Shown here: piece after piece, positions 15,147 through 23,510 of the stretch
How the letters are laid out: the number at the start of each line of letters is the position of its first letter
Numbering within the stretch: the first letter of the stretch is position 1
DNA from: Lachnospiraceae bacterium
Lineage (GTDB): Bacteria; Bacillota; Clostridia; Lachnospirales; Lachnospiraceae
NCBI GenBank assembly: GCA_021199655.1
Contig: JAJQHQ010000071.1
Location: forward strand, 1-48,798
Reading direction: 5' to 3'
Length of the DNA: 48,798 nt
Made by a program: the position numbers and the translations under genes
Notes under the pieces: model-generated
What the model saw: the letters and a program-made list of their open reading frames with translations, nothing else
Databases searched by the model: none
Told to the model about the DNA's origin: nothing

Positions 15147-15891
15147 GCTTCTCCACCTCCCTCTCTACGCAGGATAATATCTTATGGCGCACGGCCAGAA
15201 ATTCCGGAGAATCGATCTCCCGCGGTCTCGGCAGATCTACCGTGAAAATGTCTTTGATGCAGCCCGGATTGTCCGAAAGAACCACGATCCGATCCGCCAG
15301 AAACACCGCTTCTTCCACGCTGTGCGTGACAAAAACGATCGTCTTCTTCGTTTCCTCCCAGATCTGCTCCAGATCCGAGCGCAGCTTGTTTGTCGTCTGC
15401 TTGTCCAGCGCGGAAAACGGCTCGTCCATCAGAAGCACCGGGCTGTTCAGGCACAGCGCACGCGCAAGCGCCGTCCGCTGTTTCATTCCTCCGGAAATCT
15501 CGTGAATCCGGTACTCGCGGAATTCCCACAGACGCACCATTTTCAGATAGTGCTCCGCGCGGCGGTCCTGCTCTTCCTTCGGCACCTTTGCAAGCTTCAT
15601 GCCGAATTTTACGTTGTCGATCACATTCAGCCATGGGTAGAGCGCATGCTCCTGAAACATCATGGCCCGGTCCGCACCCGGCCCGGTAATCGGCGTACCA
15701 TTCATAAGAAGCTCTCCCGAAGTCGGCCGGTCGAGTCCGGCAATAATATTCAGAAGTGTGGATTTCCCGCAGCCCGATGGGCCTACCAGGCAGACAAATT
15801 CTCCGTCCTCCACGGTCAGCGTGATCTCCTTCAGCGTCTCCCTGACTGAGCCTTCAAAAGAACGGGTGATATTTTTCAATTCCAGTGACAT
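15121..15891 (-). CDS. ABC transporter ATP-binding protein, nitrate/sulfonate/taurine type
   Basis: A 256-residue ATPase of the SsuB/TauB family. Walker A is GPSGCGKSTLLN, the Q-loop MMFQEHALYPW, the signature ISGGMKQRTALARAL, Walker B LLMDEPFSALD, and the switch His is in VTHSVEEAVFLADR. It should power import together with the permease and the lipoprotein of this operon. ATG at 15891 follows AGGGGA. All catalytic motifs are intact. Confidence 0.92.
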   Translation of the reverse strand: MSLELKNITRSFEGSVRETLKEITLTVEDGEFVCLVGPSGCGKSTLLNIIAGLDRPTSGELLMNGTPITGPGADRAMMFQEHALYPWLNVIDNVKFGMKLAKVPKEEQDRRAEHYLKMVRLWEFREYRIHEISGGMKQRTALARALCLNSPVLLMDEPFSALDKQTTNKLRSDLEQIWEETKKTIVFVTHSVEEAVFLADRIVVLSDNPGCIKDIFTVDLPRPREIDSPEFLAVRHKILSCVEREVEKLAKEEYDQ

Positions 15892-16011
15892 GATTACGAT
15901 ATCCCCTTTGTATATGATTTACATGAATCTTAAAGCTGATATTCTGCTTCCCGGATCAAAGGCAGCGTATCCATGCTCTGACCCGCTCCTGCGGATGTCA
16001 GCATCAATGCT

Positions 16012-17094
16012 TTACTCCGCTTCCTGCAGGCTCTCCAGTATGGAAAGATCCACCAGCGCATCCTCGCCCGGCAGCTCATCGATAAAGTCCTGCTCATACG
16101 AAGTCTGCGCGAACTCCCACAGGGCATCCTCATTGAGTTCCGTCGTGACTACCGTTTTTTCAAATGAGCTTAAAATCACATCTTTATCGTATGCCGTGCC
16201 GGTGATCGTCTCAATCTCCTCGATCATCGCGTCCACCGAACCATCGAGGTCTGCGTTGATCGCGTCCGTAGTATCCATATGCACCTGCAAAAATGTTTCC
16301 ACGACCTCCGGATATTCCTCCAGGAAGTCCTTGCGCACAACGACTACCGCGACCGGATAATCACCGTCCAGATAGATGTCCTGATAATCCAGCAGCAGCT
16401 CGATGTTGTCAGAAGCGGTCAGAATCGTGCCCCACGGCTCCGGAACAAGAGCGGCATCGATGCTTCCCTGGTCAAACATGTTCTGTACGTTGGAATTATC
16501 CACCGCCACAACTTCCACCGTTCCGCCCTCGGAGACCGGTGAGAGGTCATTTTCTGATAACAGATTCAAAAGGCAGAGATGCTGGGTATTGCCGACCTGC
16601 GGGATTGCCACGGTCTTTCCATCCAGATCAGCCACAGAAGATATCCCGGAATCCGCACCCACCACCAGGACCGCGCCGGCATTCGACGCATTGGCGATCA
16701 CGATCACGTCTCCATCTGACTTGACATTGCCGTTGACTGCCGGTACCGGACCGATATATCCGATGTCAATCTCTTCCGCAAACAGTGCCTCGACTTCAGA
16801 GGAACCGGCGGTAAATGACGTCCACGACACTTCATATCCGTCTCCCAGCGCTTCCTCCAGAGAGCCCTCATTCTTCATTACCAGCGCCTGCGCGTGAGTG
16901 ATATTGGGAAAATAGGCCATGCGCACTTCCACTGTCTCCGTGGACGAAGCAGAACCGGAATTCTCTGCAGATGTCGAGGAATCTGAACCGGATGTTGTAT
17001 CGTTATCGCCGGATGCACCGCACCCGGTAAGCAGCCCTGTGATCATCAAAATGGCAGCTAATATCGTGCAAACGTTTGCATGCTTTTTCTTCAT
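16012..17094 (-). CDS. ABC transporter substrate-binding lipoprotein (SsuA/TauA-like)
   Basis: A 360-residue binding protein. A lipoprotein signal ends in LLTGCGAS, so Cys is lipidated and the protein is tethered outside the membrane. A Ser/Thr-rich spacer precedes the type II fold. VEVRMAYFPNITHAQALVMK and IDIGYIGPVPAVNG match the nitrate/sulfonate/taurine family. I chose ATG 17094 with AAAGGAG upstream; the 79 upstream codons in frame are not credible. Two LacI-type operators, one upstream and one inside the signal-peptide codons, imply repression by a regulator not present in this window. Confidence 0.9.
   Translation of the reverse strand: MKKKHANVCTILAAILMITGLLTGCGASGDNDTTSGSDSSTSAENSGSASSTETVEVRMAYFPNITHAQALVMKNEGSLEEALGDGYEVSWTSFTAGSSEVEALFAEEIDIGYIGPVPAVNGNVKSDGDVIVIANASNAGAVLVVGADSGISSVADLDGKTVAIPQVGNTQHLCLLNLLSENDLSPVSEGGTVEVVAVDNSNVQNMFDQGSIDAALVPEPWGTILTASDNIELLLDYQDIYLDGDYPVAVVVVRKDFLEEYPEVVETFLQVHMDTTDAINADLDGSVDAMIEEIETITGTAYDKDVILSSFEKTVVTTELNEDALWEFAQTSYEQDFIDELPGEDALVDLSILESLQEAE
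17067..17080. promoter_or_regulatory. LacI/PurR-type operator inside the 5' end of the binding-protein gene
   Basis: TGCAAACGTTTGCA is a perfect 14-bp palindrome with the central ACGT typical of LacI-family operators. It lies in the signal-peptide codons, downstream of the promoter. Confidence 0.65.
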
Positions 17095-17137
17095 ACGAAT
17101 TCTCCTTTGTATTTTTTTTAACATTATTATAGACTGC

Positions 17138-17166
17138 ATCATACACGAACTCCGGGACTTTTTAAA
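17138..17166 (-). promoter_or_regulatory. Promoter of the SsuABC-type operon
   Basis: On the minus strand TTTAAA (17161-17166), a 17-bp spacer and TATGAT (17138-17143). It lies between the two operators. Confidence 0.45.
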
Positions 17167-17177
17167 GAACTTTTTAC

Positions 17178-17189
17178 GCAAACGTTTGC
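17178..17189. promoter_or_regulatory. Upstream LacI/PurR-type operator
   Basis: GCAAACGTTTGC, 12 bp upstream of the -35 box. Its centre is 110 bp from that of the operator at 17067-17080, a spacing compatible with looping. Confidence 0.65.
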
Positions 17190-17417
17190 ATTCAATTAGA
17201 ACCAGAGCTGGACTCCCAAAACGGAACTCAGACCCGCGGGCCGCAGGCTGCCTTAATTCCATGTGCAGCCCTGCAGGCATAGAAAAACGGAGAGCACTCG
17301 TCTCTCCGCTTTTCCTCATACCGCAAATCAAAAATTGTTATAAAGCCACTCATTTCCTGTCGCAGCCGTGAGCCTAAAACAATTTACGTCGTTTACAATA
17401 AATACTCTGGTATAAAA

Positions 17418-18086
17418 TCAGTCCTCAAGGAATCCATATACCACTGCCGCCAGCGCACCGCCGATCAATGGACCGACAATGAAGATCCAGACCTGCGCAA
17501 GTGCCGTGCCGCCTGCGAAAAGTGCCGGCATCAGGCTTCTCGCCGGGTTCACGGAGGTACCGGTCAGAGCGATACCAAGGATATGTACCAGGGTCAGAGT
17601 CAGGCCGATCACCAGTCCGGAAACTGCGCTGTTCTCCACCTTACTTGTCACACCAATGATCGCGATCACAAACACAAAGGTCAGAACGATCTCCACCAGC
17701 AGTGCTGCCGGTACCGAGCCGTTCGTCCAGCCCTCCTGAATCTGGTTCGCGCCAAATCCGCAGTCAAAACCAAATACTATGCCGAGAATGACACATCCGA
17801 TCGCAGAACCGATCAGCTGAGAAACCACATAGCCGATAAAATCCGTAACACTCAGCTGTCCGCGGATCAGCATGGCAATCGAAACTGCCGGATTGATGTG
17901 GCAGCCGGAAATATTTCCGATGCTGTAAGCCATCGCGACGATCACGAGACCAAACGCGAGTGCTGTCAGCAGATAGCCGCTTCCCGCCTCACTGGAGCAG
18001 CCGACCGCGACTGCCGTCCCACAGCCAAAGGTAACGAGCACACACGTGCCGATCACTTCAGCAAGATACTTCTTCATGTTCTCCAT
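17418..18086 (-). CDS. MIP/aquaporin family channel
   Basis: A 222-residue channel with six membrane helices and both hallmark half-helices: HINPAVS in the first half and SVNPARS in the second. The aromatic/Arg filter region around the second NPA (GTSVNPARSLMPAL) is closer to water channels (AqpZ-like) than to glycerol facilitators, whose second motif usually reads NPARD. Length fits AqpZ. ATG at 18086 follows AAGGAGG; the longer frame to 18197 has no comparable site. Confidence 0.88.
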   Translation of the reverse strand: MENMKKYLAEVIGTCVLVTFGCGTAVAVGCSSEAGSGYLLTALAFGLVIVAMAYSIGNISGCHINPAVSIAMLIRGQLSVTDFIGYVVSQLIGSAIGCVILGIVFGFDCGFGANQIQEGWTNGSVPAALLVEIVLTFVFVIAIIGVTSKVENSAVSGLVIGLTLTLVHILGIALTGTSVNPARSLMPALFAGGTALAQVWIFIVGPLIGGALAAVVYGFLED

Positions 18087-18250
18087 AAAACCTACCTCCT
18101 TGCGCTTCTTAGCGCATAGAACCCGGCGCTGCTCATTTGCATTCTCCGGCAGCGCTCCAACTGTACGTGCAACTGCTCCGCCTTTCACGTGGTTCACAAT
18201 TACCCGTTCCCAACAAATTCAGTATAAAGAGCGGGCAGGTAAAAGTCAAG

Positions 18251-18688
18251 TCAAGATGTACTTATCTCTAATTTTGCCATCAATGCTTCCTGCAAAGTTT
18301 TCGATACATTGATATGCGCTTTTTCTGCCTCAACATTTAACCAGTTTGGCAATGTCACATTTCGTCTCACTGCCTTATTGTCTACTCGTCTCCGGTATTC
18401 CGTCAGATCCACATCGACCAGAGAGACAAAGCCCTTTCCTGCGTCTGCAAAAGATCCTTTCGCAGGATCTACAGAACTGATAGTCGATGGCTGAGCCGGT
18501 ATTTTCCCATCATCCTCAGCAGTAATACATGTGAGCCCAATCGCATCTCTTGCCATCATAATCGCATCCGTCATAGTCCCCTTCTTTTTCCCTTCTGAAT
18601 TTGCTTCCGTTACAATTCCAAGATCCGGTACTTCAATCAGAATATTCGTCTCAACCTCCGTAAATATAACAGGATAAGCTACTGTCAT
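18251..18688 (-). CDS. hicB: HicB family antitoxin
   Basis: A 145-residue antitoxin. The N-terminal partially degraded RNase-H fold (YPVIFTEVETNILIEVPDLG... MMARDAIGL) masks the HicA toxin, and the C-terminal VRRNVTLPNWLNVEAEKAHINVSKTLQEAL is a ribbon-helix-helix or helix-turn-helix DNA-binding tail for autoregulation. The ATG at 18688 abuts the stop codon of hicA (TAA-ATG), so the pair is translationally coupled in the usual hicA-hicB order. Confidence 0.92.
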   Translation of the reverse strand: MTVAYPVIFTEVETNILIEVPDLGIVTEANSEGKKKGTMTDAIMMARDAIGLTCITAEDDGKIPAQPSTISSVDPAKGSFADAGKGFVSLVDVDLTEYRRRVDNKAVRRNVTLPNWLNVEAEKAHINVSKTLQEALMAKLEISTS

Positions 18689-18862
18689 TTATAATAACCC
18701 CCATTTCCTTAATATTGCTTTTGCCAGAATTTCGTTGATCTCTTTGTGTCTCGGTATTTTTTCCACATCATCACCACGGCGATAGATACCATGGTTTCCT
18801 CCGTGACGATCAAACGTAAATCCAGCGGTTTGCAGTTTTTTAATCAAGTCGCGCTGTTTCAT
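18689..18862 (-). CDS. hicA: HicA family mRNA interferase toxin
   Basis: A 57-residue toxin. The sequence MKQRDLIKKLQTAGF, RHGGNHGIYRRG and IPRHKEINEILAKAIL follows the HicA double-stranded-RNA-binding-like fold. The His in GGNHGIY is the family's catalytic residue, and PRH-K is the second conserved block. HicA cleaves mRNA when unbound by HicB. ATG at 18862 follows AAGGAG, and the gene ends directly at the hicB start. Size is normal and all key residues are present, so the toxin should be active. Confidence 0.92.
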   Translation of the reverse strand: MKQRDLIKKLQTAGFTFDRHGGNHGIYRRGDDVEKIPRHKEINEILAKAILRKWGLL

Positions 18863-18881
18863 CAATCATGCTCCTTTCTGT

Positions 18882-18910
18882 ATTATACACACAAAATACA
18901 CACCCGTCAA
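18882..18910 (-). promoter_or_regulatory. hicAB promoter with 11-bp direct repeat
   Basis: On the minus strand TTGACG (18905-18910), a 17-bp spacer and a perfect TATAAT (18882-18887). The spacer and -10 region consist of two 11-bp repeats (plus strand ATTATACACAC 18882-18892, AAAATACACAC 18893-18903), a likely operator for HicB. Confidence 0.75.
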
Positions 18911-18933
18911 TATGTAGTAATCGTTCAAACTGC

Positions 18934-18967
18934 AAAAAGCCCGGCCACCATGAAAGGCAACCGGACT
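18934..18967 (-). terminator. Terminator of ppdK
   Basis: On the minus strand AGTCCGG (18961-18967) pairs with CCGGGCT (18938-18944), followed by TTTTT. Confidence 0.7.
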
Positions 18968-19051
18968 TTCTCTTTCGTAATTCCGTATATCTTATCTTTA
19001 GAAGCTCAATGAATCACAGCTTTTTCCGATTAATCAAGCCGCTGTAAAATC

Positions 19052-21682
19052 TCACGCATTGCGTTCCGCAATCGCTGCCTGTGCCGCCGCCAGTCTCGCG
19101 ATCGGTACGCGGAACGGCGAGCAGGATACATAGTCAAGACCGATCTTGTGGCAATACTCTACGGAAGACGGATCGCCGCCGTGCTCGCCGCAGATGCCAA
19201 AGTGCAGGTCCGGGTTCACCGGACGGCCAAGCTCGATCGCCATCTCCATCAGCTTGCCGACGCCGTTCTGGTCGAGCTTCGCAAACGGGTCATTCTCGAA
19301 GATCTTCGCGTCATAGTAGGAGGTCAGGAACTTGCTCGCGTCGTCGCGGGAGAAGCCGTAGCACATCTGTGTCAGGTCGTTCGTACCAAAGCAGAAGAAG
19401 TCTGCTTCCTTCGCGATATCGTCCGCGGTCAGTGCTGCACGCGGAATCTCGATCATCGTGCCGACTTCGTACTTCAGATCCGAGCCAGCCGCCTTAATCT
19501 CAGCATCCGCCACCTCTACAACCGTCTTCTTGACATATTTCAGCTCCTTGGCGTCGCCAACGAGCGGGATCATGATCTCCGGTACAACTGTCCAGTCCGG
19601 ATGTCTCTTCTGTACGTTGATCGCCGCACGGATGACCGCCATCGTCTGCATGCGGGCAATCTCCGGGAAGGTGATGTCCAGACGGCAGCCGCGGTGACCC
19701 ATCATCGGGTTGAACTCTTTGAGTGCGTCAATCTGCTTACGGATATGCTCCATACTCTTATGCTGCGCGTCTGCGAGCTTGCGGATGTCCTCTTCCTCGG
19801 TCGGTACGAACTCATGAAGCGGCGGATCCAGGAAACGGATGGTGACCGGATTGCCTTCCATCGCCTCATACAGAGCCTCGAAGTCTGCCTGCTGATACGG
19901 AAGGATCTTTGCCAGAGCAGCTTCACGCTCTTCGGTCGTCTCCGCGCAGATCATCTCACGGAACGCGTCGATACGCTCCTCGCCGAAGAACATATGCTCT
20001 GTACGGCAAAGGCCGATGCCTTCTGCGCCCAGCTCACGTGCCTTGCGCGCATCTCTCGGCGTGTCGGCGTTCGTTCTTACCTTCAGCTTGCGGTACTGGT
20101 CAGCCCATGTCATGATACGTCCGAACTCACCCGCGATCGTCGCGTCTACCGTCGGGATCAGACCCTCGTAAACATTACCGGTGGAACCGTCAATGGAAAT
20201 CTCATCACCCTCATGGAACTCTTTATTGCCAATCGTAAACTTCTTGTGCAGCTCGTCCATCACGATGTCGCCGCAGCCGGATACACAGCAGGTACCCATA
20301 CCACGCGCAACTACAGCTGCATGACTTGTCATACCGCCGCGGACAGTCAGGATGCCCTGTGCGCTCTTCATGCCCTCGATATCCTCCGGGGATGTCTCCA
20401 GACGCACCAGAACGACCTTCTCACCTCTCGCTGCCCACGCTTTTGCATCCTCAGTAGAGAAAACGATCTTGCCGCACGCAGCTCCCGGGGAAGCTCCGAG
20501 GCCTCTGGTCATCGGCACTGCCTTGTGAAGGATGTAGGAATCAAACTGCGGATGAAGCAGCGTATCCAGATTTCTCGGATCGATCATCGCCACCGCTTCC
20601 TCCTCGGTGCGCTTGCCCTCATCCACGAGGTCGCACGCGATCTTGAGGGCCGCCTGTGCAGTTCTCTTGCCGTTACGTGTCTGAAGCATGTAGAGCTTGT
20701 TGTTCTCTACGGTAAATTCCATATCCTGCATGTCTCTGTAATGGTCTTCCAGAATCGTGCAGACTTCTTTGAACTGCTTGAATGCCTCCGGGAACTTCTG
20801 CTCCATCTCGGAGATATGCATCGGCGTACGTACGCCTGCCACTACGTCCTCGCCCTGTGCATTGGTCAGGAACTCGCCAAACAGGCCCTTGGCGCCGGTC
20901 GCCGGGTCACGTGTAAACGCAACGCCCGTGCCGCAGTCATCGCCCATGTTGCCGAACGCCATCATCTGTACGTTCACAGCAGTACCCCAGGAATACGGGA
21001 TATCATTGTCGCGGCGGTATACATTCGCACGCGGGTTATCCCAGGAACGGAATACAGCCTTGATCGCCTCGACCAGCTGTACCTTCGGGTCAGTCGGGAA
21101 ATCACTGCCGATCTTCTCTTTATACTCTGCCTTAAACTGATTCGCCAGCTCTTTTAAGTCGTCCGCATCGAGCTCCACATCGTGCACAACGCCCTTTTTC
21201 GCTTTCATCTTGTCGATCAGTTCTTCGAAATACTTCTTGCCGACTTCCATAACAACATCGGAGAACATCTGGATGAAACGGCGATAGCAGTCCCACGCCC
21301 AGCGCGGATTGCCTGATTTTGCAGCAAGCACTTCCACAACCTGCTCATTCAGTCCGAGATTCAGGATCGTGTCCATCATACCCGGCATGGAAGCTCTCGC
21401 ACCGGAACGGACGGAGACAAGCAGCGGATTCTCAATATCGCCGAACTTCTTGCCGGTGATCTCTTCCATCTTGCCGATCGCCTCTACGATCTGTCCCATG
21501 ATCTCATCATTGATCTGACGGCCGTCCTCGTAATACTGGGTGCAGGCTTCCGTCGTAATAGTGAAGCCCTGCGGCACCGGCAGGCCCAGATTGGTCATCT
21601 CAGCAAGGTTTGCGCCCTTGCCGCCGAGCAGGTTCCGCATATTGGCGTTGCCCTCGGTAAACATATAGACCCATTTGTTCAT
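19052..21682 (-). CDS. ppdK: Pyruvate, phosphate dikinase
   Basis: An 876-residue enzyme interconverting PEP + AMP + PPi and pyruvate + ATP + Pi. The N-terminal ATP-grasp domain starts KWVYMFTEGNANMRNLLGGKGANLAEM. The swivelling catalytic His is in GGMTSHAAVVARGMGTCCVSG, and the C-terminal TIM-barrel PEP site includes GLCRTEHMFF, GHRGCRLD and the FGTNDLTQMCYGFSRDD block. Length matches the bacterial enzyme. ATG at 21682 follows AGGAGG. Lying next to a PPi-type phosphofructokinase, it suggests glycolytic use of PPi to gain ATP. Confidence 0.96.
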   Translation of the reverse strand: MNKWVYMFTEGNANMRNLLGGKGANLAEMTNLGLPVPQGFTITTEACTQYYEDGRQINDEIMGQIVEAIGKMEEITGKKFGDIENPLLVSVRSGARASMPGMMDTILNLGLNEQVVEVLAAKSGNPRWAWDCYRRFIQMFSDVVMEVGKKYFEELIDKMKAKKGVVHDVELDADDLKELANQFKAEYKEKIGSDFPTDPKVQLVEAIKAVFRSWDNPRANVYRRDNDIPYSWGTAVNVQMMAFGNMGDDCGTGVAFTRDPATGAKGLFGEFLTNAQGEDVVAGVRTPMHISEMEQKFPEAFKQFKEVCTILEDHYRDMQDMEFTVENNKLYMLQTRNGKRTAQAALKIACDLVDEGKRTEEEAVAMIDPRNLDTLLHPQFDSYILHKAVPMTRGLGASPGAACGKIVFSTEDAKAWAARGEKVVLVRLETSPEDIEGMKSAQGILTVRGGMTSHAAVVARGMGTCCVSGCGDIVMDELHKKFTIGNKEFHEGDEISIDGSTGNVYEGLIPTVDATIAGEFGRIMTWADQYRKLKVRTNADTPRDARKARELGAEGIGLCRTEHMFFGEERIDAFREMICAETTEEREAALAKILPYQQADFEALYEAMEGNPVTIRFLDPPLHEFVPTEEEDIRKLADAQHKSMEHIRKQIDALKEFNPMMGHRGCRLDITFPEIARMQTMAVIRAAINVQKRHPDWTVVPEIMIPLVGDAKELKYVKKTVVEVADAEIKAAGSDLKYEVGTMIEIPRAALTADDIAKEADFFCFGTNDLTQMCYGFSRDDASKFLTSYYDAKIFENDPFAKLDQNGVGKLMEMAIELGRPVNPDLHFGICGEHGGDPSSVEYCHKIGLDYVSCSPFRVPIARLAAAQAAIAERNA

Positions 21683-21727
21683 TTTGCCTTTCCTCCTGAA
21701 ATATCTTTTCTTATAAGCGCCGAAAAT

Positions 21728-21776
21728 CACGGAGAACCATTTTCTGCGGCAAAAATTTCTCTGCCCGGTCTCCGTG
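21728..21776 (-). promoter_or_regulatory. Hairpin in the ppdK leader
   Basis: CACGGAGA (21728-21735) pairs with TCTCCGTG (21769-21776) in the ~108-nt leader between promoter and start codon. There is no T tract, so it is more likely an mRNA-stabilising or regulatory stem than a terminator. Confidence 0.4.
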
Positions 21777-21795
21777 GTCAGCGTTACTAACATTC

Positions 21796-21823
21796 ATTGT
21801 AACATATTTCCAACGTCAGTCAA
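21796..21823 (-). promoter_or_regulatory. ppdK promoter
   Basis: On the minus strand TTGACT (21818-21823), a 16-bp spacer and TACAAT (21796-21801). The remaining 22046-21824 region is AT-rich with no gene. Confidence 0.6.
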
Positions 21824-22014
21824 GAAATTCCTTGCCCAAATTGTATATTTTTTGTGCAAAATCTTTGAAAATCCTGTGTCAATCCGTTATAAAATTGTCA
21901 AAATCGTGAATTCTTTCAAAATTTCTTTTGTGCACTCATTTTTACTCGCAGAACAACTGCACATCAGGTCCTGTGATTCTCTGAGTTTTCTGTTTTGTAC
22001 CTCCCTTAAAAGAA

Positions 22015-22045
22015 ACAGGCCCGTGCAGCTTGTGCACAGGCCTGT
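22015..22045 (-). terminator. Terminator of the phosphofructokinase gene
   Basis: ACAGGCC (22015-22021) pairs with GGCCTGT (22039-22045), extended inside by GTGCA / TGCAC. On the minus strand TTTCTTTT follows. Confidence 0.7.
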
Positions 22046-22065
22046 CTGGAACTGTCACCTTTTGT

Positions 22066-22088
22066 AACTGCCTGATACCTTCACAGTT
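22066..22088 (-). repeat. Dispersed palindromic element, copy between pfk and ppdK
   Basis: AACTG, then CCTGATACCTTC, then ACAGTT: consensus with a few changes. It lies between the pfk stop and its terminator, upstream of ppdK. Confidence 0.65.
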
Positions 22089-22098
22089 ACCCTTTTTA

Positions 22099-23346
22099 TT
22101 ATTTGCGATAAGCGCTGCGGTTCAATACGAGGTGCTTCGGCACGCCGTTCACCATCAGCGGGGTCAGCTCGCCCAGGATCAGCGGACGCGCATACTCTAC
22201 GTAGCCTTCACCGATGTCGGTGCCGTCATTGATGATCCATTCAGCCGGAACCGGTCTCTCCACGTTCGCGATCGCATGGATGTCATAAATGCTGTAACCA
22301 ACCTGATACGGGCTGCGCTCTTTGACATCGATCGTGATCATCATGCCGGTCTGTCCTTCGTCAGCAGCCTTGCATGCAAGATAACCAACGTTGAACGCTT
22401 CGTTGATATCGTTCAGAGAAGCGATGTGCGTACCTGCTCTCTGCAGAGTAGAAAGCTCGATCGCACGGGTCTTAAGGCCTGTCTCAGCCGCGATCTTATT
22501 CGCCAGAACAACCGCACAGCCGGAAAGCTGCTTGTGTCCGAACGCGTCCACATAATCCGAACCGGCGCCGAGCTCGCATACGAAGCGGCCGTCCGCGATC
22601 TTGATGCCCTCGGATACTGCGATCACCACAGAGCTCTTCTTTTCGGAGAGATCTTTTACTCTGGCAACAAAATCATCCATGTCAAACGTAGACTCCGGAA
22701 GATAGATCATATCCGGGCCTTCGCAGTCCTCGTCTCTGGAGAGTGCTGCAGCAGCGGTCAGCCAGCCTGCGTTGCGGCCCATGATCTCCACGATGCACAC
22801 GGTCGGCTTCTCAATACCGAAGCTTGCGTTGTCGCGGATGACTTCCTTCAGAGAGGTCGCGATGTACTTCGCCGCGGAACCATAACCCGGGCAGTGATCC
22901 GTGATCGGAAGGTCATTGTCGATGGTCTTAGGAACGCCCATGAATCTCTGGGTCTTGCCCTTGAGCGCTGCATAATCAGAAAGCATCTTGATCGTATCCA
23001 TCGAATCGTTGCCGCCGATGTAGAACAGGCACTCGATGTTGTACTTCTCAAGAATTTCAAAAATCTTGTCATATACCGCCTCGTTGCCCTCAATCTTCGG
23101 CAGCTTGTAGCGGCAGGAGCCAAGGAACGCAGACGGAGTTCTCTTCAGAAGCTCGATGTCCTTGTCCTCTTTGATGTAATCACGCATATCCACAAGGTCT
23201 TCATTCAAAAAGCCCTGGATGCCGTGATGCATACCGTAAATCTTCTCAACGCCCAGCTCTCTCGCCTTGCTTACCACACCGGCCAGAGATGAGTTGATGA
23301 CCGCTGTCGGTCCGCCGGACTGGCCTACTACAATATTTCCTTTCAT
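22099..23346 (-). CDS. Phosphofructokinase, probably PPi-dependent
   Basis: A 415-residue phosphofructokinase phosphorylating fructose-6-phosphate. Two positions separate ATP from PPi enzymes. Here GGNDS (111-115) has Asp where ATP enzymes have Gly (GGDGS), and PKTIDND (139-145) has Lys where ATP enzymes have Gly (PGTIDND). Both point to pyrophosphate as donor. MGRNAGWL and PESTFD are also family blocks. It is longer than the ~320-residue ATP enzyme. ATG at 23346 follows AGGAGG; an upstream frame extension lies within repeat DNA. Together with ppdK it makes a PPi-linked glycolytic pair. Confidence 0.9.
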   Translation of the reverse strand: MKGNIVVGQSGGPTAVINSSLAGVVSKARELGVEKIYGMHHGIQGFLNEDLVDMRDYIKEDKDIELLKRTPSAFLGSCRYKLPKIEGNEAVYDKIFEILEKYNIECLFYIGGNDSMDTIKMLSDYAALKGKTQRFMGVPKTIDNDLPITDHCPGYGSAAKYIATSLKEVIRDNASFGIEKPTVCIVEIMGRNAGWLTAAAALSRDEDCEGPDMIYLPESTFDMDDFVARVKDLSEKKSSVVIAVSEGIKIADGRFVCELGAGSDYVDAFGHKQLSGCAVVLANKIAAETGLKTRAIELSTLQRAGTHIASLNDINEAFNVGYLACKAADEGQTGMMITIDVKERSPYQVGYSIYDIHAIANVERPVPAEWIINDGTDIGEGYVEYARPLILGELTPLMVNGVPKHLVLNRSAYRK

Positions 23347-23378
23347 TGGTAGTTCCTCCTGATATTCTATTTTGCTGT

Positions 23379-23401
23379 AACTGTTCAGTAACTTCACAGT
23401 T
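23379..23401 (-). repeat. Dispersed palindromic element, pfk copy
   Basis: AACTGT, TCAGTAACTTC, ACAGTT. It ends 32 bp before the pfk start codon, just upstream of the ribosome site. Confidence 0.8.
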
Positions 23402-23460
23402 ACGGGAAAAAGTCCATTTAAAATCGCTGCGCGATGGGACTTTTTCCTGTAAAATGTACG

Positions 23461-23510
23461 TTTTCATACGTACCTCGCAGCATATGCGAGGTACTGTCCT
23501 GAATAATTAC
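23461..23510. repeat. Copy 2 of the 50-nt hairpin repeat
   Basis: 45 of 50 positions match 5542-5591. The stem 23470-23479 / 23485-23494 is a perfect 10 bp with loop GCATA. A C-G pair here replaces a T-A pair of copy 1. Confidence 0.8.

Larger units (their letters stand above)
23377..23510. mobile_element. Composite MITE-like intergenic element upstream of pfk
   Basis: This 134-bp segment has ends GTAACTGTTCAG (23377-23388) and CTGAATAATTAC (23499-23510) that are inverted repeats at 10 of 12 positions. Inside are the dispersed AACTGT/ACAGTT element (23379-23401), a stem GGAAAAAGTCC / GGACTTTTTCC (23405-23415 / 23437-23447) with a nested ATCGC / GCGAT, and the 10-bp hairpin 23470-23479 / 23485-23494. 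No coding potential is seen. It looks like a non-autonomous palindromic insertion, or a structured leader RNA of pfk. Confidence 0.5.

Noticed and set aside
19148-21157. 669-codon open frame on the plus strand
   Set aside because: It is the antisense shadow of ppdK, whose domains are complete on the minus strand; high GC leaves few antisense stops.
22030-23292. 420-codon plus-strand frame
   Set aside because: Antisense shadow of the phosphofructokinase gene; no family features.
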